From assembly GCF_010726765.1 (NCBI RefSeq), contig NZ_AP022601.1:4588001-4652000 (forward strand): a DNA stretch of 64,000 nucleotides, given 5' to 3'. Shown here one piece after another: positions 11,725 to 19,843 of this stretch (the first letter of the stretch is position 1; every line of letters begins with the position of its first letter). The notes beneath the pieces are model-generated. The model was not told the DNA's origin. It saw only the letters and a program-made list of their open reading frames with translations, and made no database searches. This DNA is from Mycobacterium gallinarum. GTDB taxonomy: Bacteria > Actinomycetota > Actinomycetes > Mycobacteriales > Mycobacteriaceae. A program made the translations under genes and the position numbers.

Positions 11725-13125
11725 TTAGAGCAGCTCCAAGCGTCGGGCCATATCGGATGCGAAGACGCCGTTCGGATCTGCCTTGCGGCGCACCGCGATC
11801 CACTCGTCGATGAGGGGATACATCTGGTGGAATCTCTCCGCGCTGACGCGGGAGTCCTTCGCGGTGTAGACCCGCCCGCCGAATTCCATGACACGGTCGT
11901 CGAGCTCGTTGAGGAACTCGTTGACTCCGGCCTTGTTGGGAAAGTCCATCGCGACGTTCCAACCGGCCATCGGGAAGCTCAGCGGCGCACGGTTTCCCGG
12001 TCCGAACAGTTTGAACACGTTCAGGGCCGAGTAGTGCCCGCGCGTCTGAATCCAGCGGATGATCGCCTTGAACTCGTCGAGCGCATCGGGCGGCACCAGG
12101 AATTGATGCTGCGCGAAACCTGCTGGGCCGTAGGCGTTGTTCCATCCGCTGACCAGGTCGAGCATGTGGTAGAACTGCGACAGGTTCATGATCTTGCCGC
12201 TGTAGGTGCCACCGAGCCGGTAGTAGACCTCGCCGATCGCCATGAACGACAGCTTGTTCATCGCGCTGACGGGGAAGACGTTGGGCACCGTCAGCAGTTG
12301 TGGCGCATCGAATTTCAGCGGGTTCTTGGCCAGCTTGGGGGGCAGCTGGTCCAGCGTTGCGAGGCTTCCCCGGCTGACGGCGGCGCGGCCGAGTTTGGGT
12401 GGCGGGCTGATGAGGTCGAACCAGGCGCTGGAGTAGGTGTAGCGGTCCTCGCTGCCGTCGAGATGCACGGCGATGGTCTCGTCGAGGTCTTTGGTCGCCA
12501 CACCGTCGGCGATGAAGTACGCGGTCTCGGTGCGCGTCATCACGATGCTGGCGCGCACGATGATGCCCGTCAGGCCGTTGCCGCCGACGGTGGCCCAGAA
12601 CAGCTCGCTCTCCGGCCCGTCGGGCGTGAGCGTGCGTACTTCGCCGTCGGCCATCAGCAGGTCCATCCAGAGCACGTGGTTGCCGAAGCTGCCCGCGCTG
12701 TGATGGTTCTTGCCGTGGATGTCGGAGGCGATGGCTCCACCGACGGTGACCTGCCGGGTGCCGGGCAGTACCGGAACCCACAGCCCAAAGGGCAGCGCCG
12801 CCTTCATCAGCTGATCGAGGCTCACTCCGGCATCGACGTCCGCCAGCGCCGTGTCGGCGCTGATCGAATGGATGCGGTTCAGCGCGGTCATGTCGACGAC
12901 GAGGCCGCCGCCGTTGCACGCCTGATCGCCGTACGACCGGCCCAGCCCGCGCGCGAGAACCCCGCGACGCAGGAATGCCGGGCTCGACGCACCGGGATCG
13001 TTGGCCTCACGGACCGCCGTGGCGATCAGCTCGACGTCGGGTGTTGACAGCACCTGCGCGACCGACGGTGCGGTGCGCCCGAACCCGGTCAGGGCGCGCG
13101 AGGTCGTCGGAAGGTTGTCAAACAT
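11725..13125 (-). CDS. dprE1: Decaprenylphosphoryl-ribose 2-oxidase DprE1
   Basis: FAD-dependent oxidase that makes the 2-keto intermediate from decaprenyl-phospho-ribose; essential and a drug target in mycobacteria. 466 residues (M. tuberculosis 461). The FAD-binding segment [20 protein letters not shown] and the [20 protein letters not shown] segment are intact. The C terminus ends in the family signature [13 protein letters not shown]. The residue aligned with M. tuberculosis Cys387 is Ala392 here (GWNVAMDF against GWNICVDF; codon GCG at 11950-11952). Cys387 is the residue attacked by benzothiazinones. The catalytic Lys is expected at the conserved FKLFGPGN segment. Confidence 0.96.
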   Translation of the reverse strand: MFDNLPTTSRALTGFGRTAPSVAQVLSTPDVELIATAVREANDPGASSPAFLRRGVLARGLGRSYGDQACNGGGLVVDMTALNRIHSISADTALADVDAGVSLDQLMKAALPFGLWVPVLPGTRQVTVGGAIASDIHGKNHHSAGSFGNHVLWMDLLMADGEVRTLTPDGPESELFWATVGGNGLTGIIVRASIVMTRTETAYFIADGVATKDLDETIAVHLDGSEDRYTYSSAWFDLISPPPKLGRAAVSRGSLATLDQLPPKLAKNPLKFDAPQLLTVPNVFPVSAMNKLSFMAIGEVYYRLGGTYSGKIMNLSQFYHMLDLVSGWNNAYGPAGFAQHQFLVPPDALDEFKAIIRWIQTRGHYSALNVFKLFGPGNRAPLSFPMAGWNVAMDFPNKAGVNEFLNELDDRVMEFGGRVYTAKDSRVSAERFHQMYPLIDEWIAVRRKADPNGVFASDMARRLELL

Positions 13126-13161
13126 CGTGACGAGGGTACCGTGCGGCCCGGTTCGGCCCGG

Positions 13162-13202
13162 CCGGCTGCGCTGAGTGGATTGGGGTGCGTCAGCGCAGCC
13201 GG
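13162..13202 (-). terminator. Perfect 13-bp inverted repeat at the gtrA/dprE1 junction
   Basis: CCGGCTGCGCTGA (13162-13174) and its exact reverse complement (13190-13202) are separated by 15 bases. In the transcribed direction the first arm holds the last codons and stop of the gtrA-like gene. The RNA would form a GC-rich 13-bp stem between gtrA and dprE1. There is no U tract, so this is either a weak rho-independent terminator or attenuator, or an RNA-processing or stability element. Confidence 0.55.
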
Positions 13203-13603
13203 AAGATCACGGCGCGCTGCACCACGAAGTTGATGACCGTCGCCGTGCCCTGCGCGATGACGAACGCCACCACGACCGCGGTCGGTGTGTAGTCCAGTAG
13301 GCGAAGGAACAGGTGGTTCAGTCCGACCTGGACGACGAATGTCGTGATGTAGAGCGCCCATACCGCGACCAGCCGGGCTCTGCTGGGCGGAGCCTGGAAC
13401 GTCCACCGCCGGTTCAACAGGTATGCCGTCGTGGTGCCCGCGATCCAGCCGATGACTTTGGCCAGATCGGGTTGTAGGCCTGCACCCTTGTAGAGGAGGA
13501 CGTACAGGCCGAAGTCGACGATCGCGCTGAAGCCGCCGGTGACGATGAAGCGCCAGATCTGGGTCGCGAGACTCAGGTCTGGGCGCATCGGGGGCTCGGT
13601 CAC
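13190..13603 (-). CDS. GtrA-family membrane protein (Rv3789-like)
   Basis: Small four-helix membrane protein of the GtrA family, 137 residues, GTG start at 13603. In M. tuberculosis the orthologous position (Rv3789, directly upstream of dprE1) has been discussed as a decaprenyl-phospho-arabinose flippase or as an anchor for cell-wall arabinosylation; the true function is inferred. Visible features are the family segment [20 protein letters not shown] at the N terminus, [18 protein letters not shown] in the middle, and a basic end. It lies nine bases after the MocR-type regulator, and a strong hairpin overlaps its stop codon. Confidence 0.9.
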   Translation of the reverse strand: MTEPPMRPDLSLATQIWRFIVTGGFSAIVDFGLYVLLYKGAGLQPDLAKVIGWIAGTTTAYLLNRRWTFQAPPSRARLVAVWALYITTFVVQVGLNHLFLRLLDYTPTAVVVAFVIAQGTATVINFVVQRAVIFRLR

Positions 13604-13612
13604 CCGGGCAGC

Positions 13613-15031
13613 TTAGCCACCCACTCCGCTGGCGTTGAGCACGGCGCGTAACGCGTCGATGGCGGCGGGGAAGGCGTGGTCGGCCGGAGTGCCGAAGCCG
13701 ATGACGAGGCCGTCGGGGCGCGGGACCTCGCGGCCGGCCTGTGGATGACGCATGATGGACAGCCCCTGGAGTCCGATGCCGGCCTCGCCGGCTCGTTGCA
13801 GCACTTCCTGTTCGGCGCCGTCGGGCAGCGTCAGGGTCAGGTTCAGTCCGGCGTCCAGTCCGCGGATTTCGATGTCGGCGTGCGACAACGCCTGCACGAC
13901 GACGTCGCGGCGTCGCCGGTAGCGCATGCGCATACGGCGGATGTGTTTGTCGTAGCCGCCGCTGATGAGAAACTCGGCCATCGTCAGTTGGGCGATGCCG
14001 TCGACGTAGAACTGGGAGCCGCCTTCGGCCTCGATGACGGGGTCGATGAGGTCGGTGGGCAGCACCATCCAGCCGAGCCGGAGCACCGGTGACAGGCTCT
14101 TGCTCGCGGACCCGAGGTACACGACGCGTTCGGGGCTGAGCGCCTGCAGCGCGCCGACCGGTTGGCGGTCGTAGCGGAACTCGCCGTCGTAGTCGTCGTC
14201 CAGGACGTAGCCGTCGGTGCGCTGGGCCCACTCGACGACCGCGGTGCGCCGCGAGGGATGCAGCGGCATTCCGTAGGGATTGTGGTGGGCGGGGGTGAGG
14301 AGGACAGCGGGCACGTCGAGGTTGTCTAGCTCGGCCACCATCGCGCCGTGGTCGTCGAGACCGATTGGGACAGTGGAGATTCCCATCGCGGCGAGCGCGT
14401 CGCGGAATACGAATAGGCCGTACGCCTCGACGGCGATCGGGCGGTGGGTTCCGAAGACGCGGCCCATGAGTTCCACGGCATGCCGCACGCCGGCGCAGAT
14501 GAGGATCGATTCCGGTGAGGTTCGGACTCCGCGCACCCGTGCGAGGTAGTCGGCGAGTGCGTCGCGCAGTTCGGGCCGGCCGCGCGGGTCGCCCCTGCGC
14601 AGCGCCTCGGTCGGGGCGTTGGTGAGCGCGCGCCGGGTGGCGGCAGCCCACTCGCTGCGCGGGAACTCCGCGACGTCCGGATTGCCCGGCATCAGGTTGT
14701 GCGTCGGCGTCACGTTCGTGCCGCGGGGGCGGGCGGGCCGCTGGGCGCCGCTGGTGTTGACCACCCAGGTACCCGCCCCCTGCCGCGACGCGAGCCATCC
14801 TTCGGCGACGAGCTCGGCGTATGCCTCGGCGACCGTGTTGCGGGCCAATCCGAGATCGACGGCCAGGGACCGGGACGGCGGGAGCATGGTTCCCGCGGCG
14901 AGGCGGCCGGACCGAACGGCGTCGCGTAGCGCGGTGAGCAGCAGTTCCCTGGCGCCGCGGACGCCGGGTGTGATGGTCTCGCGGAGATCCAGGTACAGGT
15001 CACGACGACCGGGATTGGCCCACAAAGTCAC
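13613..15031 (-). CDS. MocR/PdxR-type regulator (GntR HTH fused to class I aminotransferase fold)
   Basis: 472-residue transcription factor with an N-terminal winged-helix GntR domain (about residues 10-80: LPPSRSLAVDLGLARNTVAE and AYAELVAEGWLASRQGAGTWV) and a C-terminal PLP-binding aminotransferase-like domain. The PLP lysine is expected in YLGSASKSLSPVLRLGWMV. Such proteins often control pyridoxal-phosphate or GABA genes, but no pdx genes are nearby. I choose GTG at 15031 because the longer frame to 15124 would run into the divergent ahpD-like gene. The 49-bp gap between the two divergent starts probably holds a shared operator. Confidence 0.88.
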   Translation of the reverse strand: MTLWANPGRRDLYLDLRETITPGVRGARELLLTALRDAVRSGRLAAGTMLPPSRSLAVDLGLARNTVAEAYAELVAEGWLASRQGAGTWVVNTSGAQRPARPRGTNVTPTHNLMPGNPDVAEFPRSEWAAATRRALTNAPTEALRRGDPRGRPELRDALADYLARVRGVRTSPESILICAGVRHAVELMGRVFGTHRPIAVEAYGLFVFRDALAAMGISTVPIGLDDHGAMVAELDNLDVPAVLLTPAHHNPYGMPLHPSRRTAVVEWAQRTDGYVLDDDYDGEFRYDRQPVGALQALSPERVVYLGSASKSLSPVLRLGWMVLPTDLIDPVIEAEGGSQFYVDGIAQLTMAEFLISGGYDKHIRRMRMRYRRRRDVVVQALSHADIEIRGLDAGLNLTLTLPDGAEQEVLQRAGEAGIGLQGLSIMRHPQAGREVPRPDGLVIGFGTPADHAFPAAIDALRAVLNASGVGG

Positions 15032-15080
15032 GGCTGAAGTTAACCATGAAGATGGGATTTTGCCCACTAGCGTTGTGGGC

Positions 15081-15551
15081 ATGACAACGACATTGGAAAC
15101 TTCAGGGTCCCTGGAACGAATCAAGATCTACAAGACGTCGCCGGAGTTGTACGAGGCGATGATGGCGTTGAGCAATGCGGCGGCCAAGGACGTCGACGTC
15201 GAGCTCGGCGAGCTCATCAAGATCCGGGCGTCGCAGATCAACCACTGCGCCTTCTGTCTCGACATGCACACGCGGGATGCGCGCAAGCATGGCGTCAGTA
15301 CGCAGAAGCTCGACGTGCTTGCCGCGTGGGAAGAGGCGGGGCCGCTGTTCTCCGAACGCGAGCGGGCCGCGTTGGCGCTGACCGAGGCGATCACCGAGCT
15401 CGGTGACGGCCATGTGCCCGACGAGGTGTACCAGCGTGCGGCGGGGGTGTTCTCCGACCGCGAGCTGGGTCAGGTGATCGCGATGGCGGTGACCATCAAC
15501 GCGTGGAACCGCATCAACGTCGCCGCCCGCGTTCAGCCGCCCACGCGGTAA
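15081..15551 (+). CDS. AhpD-like carboxymuconolactone decarboxylase-family protein
   Basis: 156-residue alkylhydroperoxidase/carboxymuconolactone decarboxylase fold. The CxxC redox motif with its following His is seen in INHCAFCLDMHTRDARKHG, as in AhpD-type peroxidatic proteins. A small thiol peroxidase-like redox role is the family expectation; the substrate is unknown. It is divergent from the MocR regulator, which may control it. ATG at 15081. Confidence 0.85.
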   Translation: MTTTLETSGSLERIKIYKTSPELYEAMMALSNAAAKDVDVELGELIKIRASQINHCAFCLDMHTRDARKHGVSTQKLDVLAAWEEAGPLFSERERAALALTEAITELGDGHVPDEVYQRAAGVFSDRELGQVIAMAVTINAWNRINVAARVQPPTR

Positions 15552-15563
15552 TACGGTCGAGGG

Positions 15564-16322
15564 GTGCAGACCCGGTCCGGTGCAGAGATCCGCGTCGATG
15601 GTGACGTGGTCTACAAGCTGCACCGGCCGGGAACCGACCCGCGTCAGTTGACCATGCGGTTGCGGGTCGCCGCGGAGTCGGCGGCCCTGCTGTCACCGTT
15701 GCGGGCGGTACCCGAAGCCGTCGGTGACCGGTGGCGCACCGAGTGGCCGTATGTGGAAACCGTTGTGCCGCAACCTGAATTTTTGCCGTGGGCCGAGGCG
15801 GGTGGGCTGCTGGCCCGCCTGCACCGTGAGGAGCCGGTGGGGCGGATCCCGCCGCACGGTTGGCCGCAGCGGTTGCGCCGCGCGATGGATGAATTACGGG
15901 ATCATCGCGACGCCACGGTGCTCCGCGCGGCGGCCGTTCTACCGGACGCGGTGTGGCGTGCGGGATCTGCGGCACGGCCGTTGTCGGTAGTGCATGGCGA
16001 TTTCCACCTGGGCCAGCTCGGTAGAAGGGATGCCGGGTCGCCGTGGCTGTTGATCGATGTCGACGATCTCGGGCTCGGCGACCCGGCGTGGGACCTGGCT
16101 CGGCCCGCGGGTTTCTGGGCGGCGGGCCTGATCCCCGATGACGATTGGGGCGCGTTCGTCGACGCGTATCGCGATGCCGACGGTCCGGCCTTGCCGGAGG
16201 GTGACCCGTGGCCGGTTCTCGAGCCATTCGCCAGGGCCGCGGTGGTGCAGGCCGCCGCCCACCATCGCGATGACGAGTTGCTGATGGCGGCCTGCACACG
16301 GATGGCCAGCTCAGTTGGCTAG
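15564..16322 (+). CDS. Aminoglycoside-phosphotransferase-like small-molecule kinase
   Basis: 252 residues, GTG start 12 bases after the ahpD-like gene, so probably the same transcript. The catalytic loop reads VVHGDFHLGQLG, a Brenner-type HGDxHxxQ with Gln where APH enzymes usually have Asn; maltokinase-type members also carry Gln there. The metal-binding segment is LLIDVDDLGLGDPAWDLARP. The N-lobe is short (a VVYKLHRPG lysine region is visible). The substrate cannot be deduced; nothing here ties it to antibiotic resistance. Confidence 0.75.
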   Translation: MQTRSGAEIRVDGDVVYKLHRPGTDPRQLTMRLRVAAESAALLSPLRAVPEAVGDRWRTEWPYVETVVPQPEFLPWAEAGGLLARLHREEPVGRIPPHGWPQRLRRAMDELRDHRDATVLRAAAVLPDAVWRAGSAARPLSVVHGDFHLGQLGRRDAGSPWLLIDVDDLGLGDPAWDLARPAGFWAAGLIPDDDWGAFVDAYRDADGPALPEGDPWPVLEPFARAAVVQAAAHHRDDELLMAACTRMASSVG

Positions 16323-16331
16323 CCGGGTTGG

Positions 16332-16682
16332 CTAGCTGGAGAAGAACAGCCGACCGAAGCCCTGCTTGCGGTAGTGCTTGTTGCCGCGATGACCCCAGCC
16401 GGGGCCGTAGTCATAGCCGCCGTAGCCCTGCTGCCCGCCGTAACCCTGATGCGGGGGTGCTGGCGGCGGCGGAGCGGACTGGACGAACCGGTTTTCCATC
16501 TGCGTAAGCGACTCGAGCTCACCGAAGTCCAGGAAGATGCCGCGGCAGGTGTCGCATTGCTCCAGGTGGATGCCGTTGCGTTCGTAGGTCTTCATGATGC
16601 CGGCGCACTTGGGACACAGCAGCGTGGTACCTGCGCCAGCTGACGGCGGAGGCTTCGGGGGTTCATATGGCGGGATGCTCAT
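16332..16682 (-). CDS. TFIIB-type zinc-ribbon protein
   Basis: 116 residues with an N-terminal zinc ribbon made of two CxxC pairs (LLCPKCAGIMKTYERNG and LEQCDTCRGIFLDFGELESL), the zf-TFIIB fold common in small actinobacterial proteins. The second half is a low-complexity Gly/Tyr/Pro tail (residues about 70-105) ending in a basic/Phe-rich stretch. Function unknown. It converges with the kinase-like gene, with nine bases between the two stops. Confidence 0.8.
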   Translation of the reverse strand: MSIPPYEPPKPPPSAGAGTTLLCPKCAGIMKTYERNGIHLEQCDTCRGIFLDFGELESLTQMENRFVQSAPPPPAPPHQGYGGQQGYGGYDYGPGWGHRGNKHYRKQGFGRLFFSS

Positions 16683-16744
16683 ATCGCGATAACGCTAGAG
16701 CAACCTGGGAAGTGCCTGGGAGCCTGAAGGCGGTGTGTCTGCGC

Positions 16745-18367
16745 TCAGAACGGTGCTGGGTCGTGGTCGCTTGGGGGTCGGGGCCGGAACGGAAGGTATG
16801 TGTCGTCGCCAGCGCTTCCGGGGTCTTGGCCCGTGTCCTGATTGCGCATCCGTTCGAGGGCTCCGGCGTGGATGAGGGCCTGGTTGGATCGGCGTTCGTC
16901 GGTGATGGCTTGGGTGCGGTTCTGGCGGCGGGTCTGGGTGCGCCGCGGCATGGCCAGCCCACGGGCGGCCGGGTCGGTGGTGGCGGTCGAGGGCGTGACG
17001 GTGACCGGTGCGGTGGGTCGGCACAGGGTGGGGAACAGCAGTCGACTACCGGGATAGGTGGTGTAGGTCTGGCCCTGCGGTGAGGTCCACTGCACGGTGC
17101 CGTCGGGGAACTGCTGGTCGTGCCAGTCCCAGAATGTTTTGAGCAGGTGGTGTTTTCGGCATAGGCATTTGAGGTTGGACGCCTGGGTCGGCCCGGTGGG
17201 GTAGGCGATGGTGTGGTCGATGTCGCAGCCATAGGCGGGGTGATCACACCCCGGGAACCGGCACGTCATATCCCGACACCGCACAAAGGTGGCCAACACC
17301 GCCGACGGGAGGTAGCGCGGCTCGGGGGGTTTGTCGCCGGGATGCACGATCGGGACGATCTTCGCCGAACCGGCGATCTTGGCCGCCAACACGGGGGCGG
17401 GCAGCATCCCGCGACCCATGATGGCCGCCGGTGGGGTGTGGGCGATGACCTTGGGTTCGGGTGGGCGGGGGGCCAGCAGTTCTCGCCAGGTCATCTCCTG
17501 CCACGGTTTTTGGTCGGGGTCAACGGGTTCGTGCCCGTCCAACTGCACCGGGGTGCCATCGGTGAGCGACTCCTCGTGCGCGATGACGTGCACGACGACC
17601 GCACTCGGTGTGGCGTTTCTGGCGTCGCAGTCGGGGTTGTCGCATCCACACACCAGGCGGTCAGCTTTGTGCCCGAGCGCGCCCAGGGCCGCGGCGCGGC
17701 GTTGGTCCAGGGTGCGCGGATCGTTCTCGCACACGGTGCGCGCGATCGCGTCTAACCGTTGGTCGAGGGCTTCGGCGTCGGTGACGATGAGCCGGCCCTC
17801 GATGAACGCCACACCTGATCCGTCCTGCGGGTCGTGGATGTCGACACCGCAGCTGCGCGCGGAGTATTCGGTGCGCCGTACCGCGGCGGGGTCATAGCGG
17901 TCGACCCAGTAGTCGATCTGAGTGTCGGTCTTGGCCGCCGAGAGCGATCCCCAGTCTTGGACCTGGGCGGCGATCTCGGTGTCGACTTTGGCCATCGCGT
18001 CCGGATCACTGATCAGGCGGGTGCGGGCCACGATCGCTGACACCAGCCGGTAGGTGATCGCTCCGGCGGCGAACACCTCGCTCACGCGTGGTAGGCGCTG
18101 GCGTAGGGCGTCGGCGATCAGCAGTTGATGTGAGGCCACCCCCAGCGACACGTTCTGCGCGGCGGCGATCGACGCCGCGACCGCGCCCCAGTTGTCCAGA
18201 CACCACTGCTCGCGATGGTCGGACCCGTCGGCGGCCAGCATCCGTTCGAGTTCATCAGCGCAGGCGAACAGCCGGCGCGCGCAGGCGGCGTTCTCGACCC
18301 GCGCCCACGCGCCCACCGCCGCGACACCCCGGCTGCGGGTGGCTGCCTCGACGAGTTGATCGAACAT
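16745..18367 (-). CDS. DUF222/HNH endonuclease-domain protein (13E12 repeat family)
   Basis: 540 residues from the ATG at 18367. The N-terminal DUF222 region covers roughly residues 1-330. A C-terminal HNH module lies in the zinc-coordinating CRFPGCDHPAYGCDIDHTIA followed by CLCRKHHLLKTFWDW. The family is repeated many times in mycobacterial genomes (13E12-type) and its function is unknown. The open frame continues upstream to an ATG at 18460, but that extension lies inside the left end of the insertion sequence, so I take the ATG at 18367, only 24 bp from the IS end. The IS may have replaced this gene's original promoter or first codons. Confidence 0.8.
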   Translation of the reverse strand: MFDQLVEAATRSRGVAAVGAWARVENAACARRLFACADELERMLAADGSDHREQWCLDNWGAVAASIAAAQNVSLGVASHQLLIADALRQRLPRVSEVFAAGAITYRLVSAIVARTRLISDPDAMAKVDTEIAAQVQDWGSLSAAKTDTQIDYWVDRYDPAAVRRTEYSARSCGVDIHDPQDGSGVAFIEGRLIVTDAEALDQRLDAIARTVCENDPRTLDQRRAAALGALGHKADRLVCGCDNPDCDARNATPSAVVVHVIAHEESLTDGTPVQLDGHEPVDPDQKPWQEMTWRELLAPRPPEPKVIAHTPPAAIMGRGMLPAPVLAAKIAGSAKIVPIVHPGDKPPEPRYLPSAVLATFVRCRDMTCRFPGCDHPAYGCDIDHTIAYPTGPTQASNLKCLCRKHHLLKTFWDWHDQQFPDGTVQWTSPQGQTYTTYPGSRLLFPTLCRPTAPVTVTPSTATTDPAARGLAMPRRTQTRRQNRTQAITDERRSNQALIHAGALERMRNQDTGQDPGSAGDDTYLPFRPRPPSDHDPAPF

Positions 18368-18458
18368 GTATTCGACACTAACCGCGTCCACTGACTCAAA
18401 CTTCTTGGCAAGGTCGCGTTGTGCATACGCGGCTGATGTTGAGGAGGTTGAGTGGGTC

Positions 18459-18803
18459 ATGGTCAGATCGCGACGAACAAAGATTGCTGCCGAGGAGAAG
18501 ACCCGGTTGGTGCTGGCTGTTCTAGCCGGTGAGATGACCTGTGCTGAGGCGGCCCGGCGGTGTGGGGTGGCCTCGACTCAGGTGACGAAGTGGAAGCATC
18601 AGTTCCTTGAGGCTGGGGCCCAACGCTTGCAGGAGGTGCCCAGCGGCGCCGCGCATGGCGCGGGTAGCCCTGAGCAGCGTCGGCTGCGGATGGAAAACGA
18701 GCAGCTCAAACTCGCGCTGGCCGAAGCCACGGTGCAGCTGCGGATCTGGCAGCGCGGTGCAGCTTTGGCCGATCAGGTCCCTTCCAGGACCTCGAAACCC
18801 TAA
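18459..18803 (+). CDS. IS3-family transposase OrfA (HTH subunit)
   Basis: 114 residues. ATG at 18459 with an upstream GAGGAGG ribosome site at 18440-18446. The N-terminal helix-turn-helix reads MTCAEAARRCGVASTQVTKW; a C-terminal leucine-zipper-like helix (ENEQLKLALAEATVQLRIWQ) is typical of OrfA. The orfB frame is open from 18672 and overlaps the end of orfA, so a -1 frameshift could make the OrfAB fusion. Confidence 0.8.
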   Translation: MVRSRRTKIAAEEKTRLVLAVLAGEMTCAEAARRCGVASTQVTKWKHQFLEAGAQRLQEVPSGAAHGAGSPEQRRLRMENEQLKLALAEATVQLRIWQRGAALADQVPSRTSKP

Positions 18804-18841
18804 GAGAAGCAGCAGGTCTGCCGGTTTCGAGGTTCGCGCCA

Positions 18842-19737
18842 TTGGCCGGCATCGCCGAGCGGACCTATCGCCGCCGGCTGGCCCGACTGCGCGCTGGTGA
18901 CCCGGCCAAGGGGCCTTGGCCGGCGCCGGTCGTCGACCGGATCGAAGCGATCGCGGCGAAGTACGCCGAGGCGTGGCCGGCCTGGGGCTACCGCAAGATC
19001 GCCGCACTGATGCGCGCTGATGGTCACGACGTAACCAACTCGTCGGTGCAACGCGCGCTGCGGCGTGGCCTGCTGTTACCCCAGGGCTTTCGGGCCGATC
19101 GAAAGTCTTGGGCTGCGTTGCGCCGCCGGGTATTTCACGATCCGCCGACTGAGCGCAACCGGGTGTGGCAGACCGACTTCTCCGAGTTCGAGACCGCCCA
19201 CGGCGGGATCTGGCGAATTAGTGCCGTCATCGACTACGTCACCAAATACTGCCTGGCCATCACCGTCACGCCCACCAGCCGCGGCCGCGACGCCGTGCAC
19301 TGCATTCGGTTGGCCGTCGAGGAAGCCACCCGCATCTTGAACCTCACCGACCTGCGAGTCGACCGCGGCGAAATGGAGGTCCTTGACGCCGAGGACAACG
19401 TCATCGGCCACGCCCTGCACCGATTGCGATCGTGTCCGACAACGGTCCCTGCTACCGGGGTAAAGACTTCCACACCCTGTTCACCGGCCATGATCCGCTC
19501 CTGCGCCACATCCGCACACGCATCAAATCACCACAAACCAACGGCGTCATCGAGCGATTCTTCGAAACCCTGAAATACGAGCATCTCTTCCGCGGCTACA
19601 TCGGCGACGGCGACGCACTCGACATGGAAACCCATCGATTCCGCATCATCTACAACACCATCCGACCACACCAAGCCCTGGCCGACCGCACCCCAAAACA
19701 GGCCTACCTCGACAGCAAAACCCTGCCACCTTCTTGA
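18842..19737 (+). pseudogene. IS3-family transposase OrfB, broken by a one-base frameshift
   Basis: Integrase catalytic subunit in two frames. The first part (TTG at 18842 to about 19415) carries the first catalytic Asp in VWQTDFSEFETAHGG. The second part (from about 19411) carries the second Asp in PIAIVSDNGPCYRGKDF and the catalytic Glu in NGVIERFFETLKYEHLF. The frame changes by one base at about 19415-19420, within gccctgcaccg, inside the DDE domain rather than at the usual orfA/orfB junction. A one-base deletion or a sequencing error is the simplest reading; if real, the element cannot move by itself. Confidence 0.75.
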
Positions 19738-19843
19738 CTCAAGACACGCGCCCACGACTCCGAACCACCAGCTCAACCCAACCTGTGGACAAAACCGCCA
19801 TTGGGGATAACCCCGTCGGGCAGGTAGGGGACAACGTCAGGGC

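Larger units (their letters stand above)
18392..19741 (+). mobile_element. IS3-type insertion sequence, about 1.35 kb, transposase frameshifted
   Basis: Bounded by imperfect inverted ends: TGACTCAA at 18392 with TTGGCAAGGT shortly inside, and on the opposite strand TGAGTCAA ending at 19741 with GTGGCAGGGT inside. It contains orfA (HTH) and orfB (DDE integrase), with orfB in the -1 frame relative to orfA as in IS3-family elements. The flanking bases show no clear target duplication. The left end is 24 bp from the DUF222/HNH start. Exact ends are my reading of the repeats. Confidence 0.75.

Noticed and set aside
15032..15124. Upstream extension of the MocR regulator
   Set aside because: It would overlap the start of the divergent ahpD-like gene and adds no family-conserved sequence.
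15564..16322. Aminoglycoside-resistance gene
   Set aside because: Only the kinase fold is shared; the HGDxHxxQ variant and the context point to an unknown small-molecule kinase.
18368..18460. Longer start for the DUF222/HNH protein inside the IS left end
   Set aside because: The added residues come from IS sequence and lie across the inferred IS boundary; kept only as a possible fusion start.
19405..19430. Programmed frameshift within the transposase orfB
   Set aside because: IS3 frameshifting occurs at the orfA/orfB junction; no slippery heptamer is seen here, so a one-base lesion or read error is simpler.
19784..19792. TGTGGACAA, an exact match (reverse strand) to a mycobacterial-type DnaA box
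   Set aside because: A single nonamer beside the IS end, without further boxes, an AT-rich unwinding region or replication genes, is not an origin.
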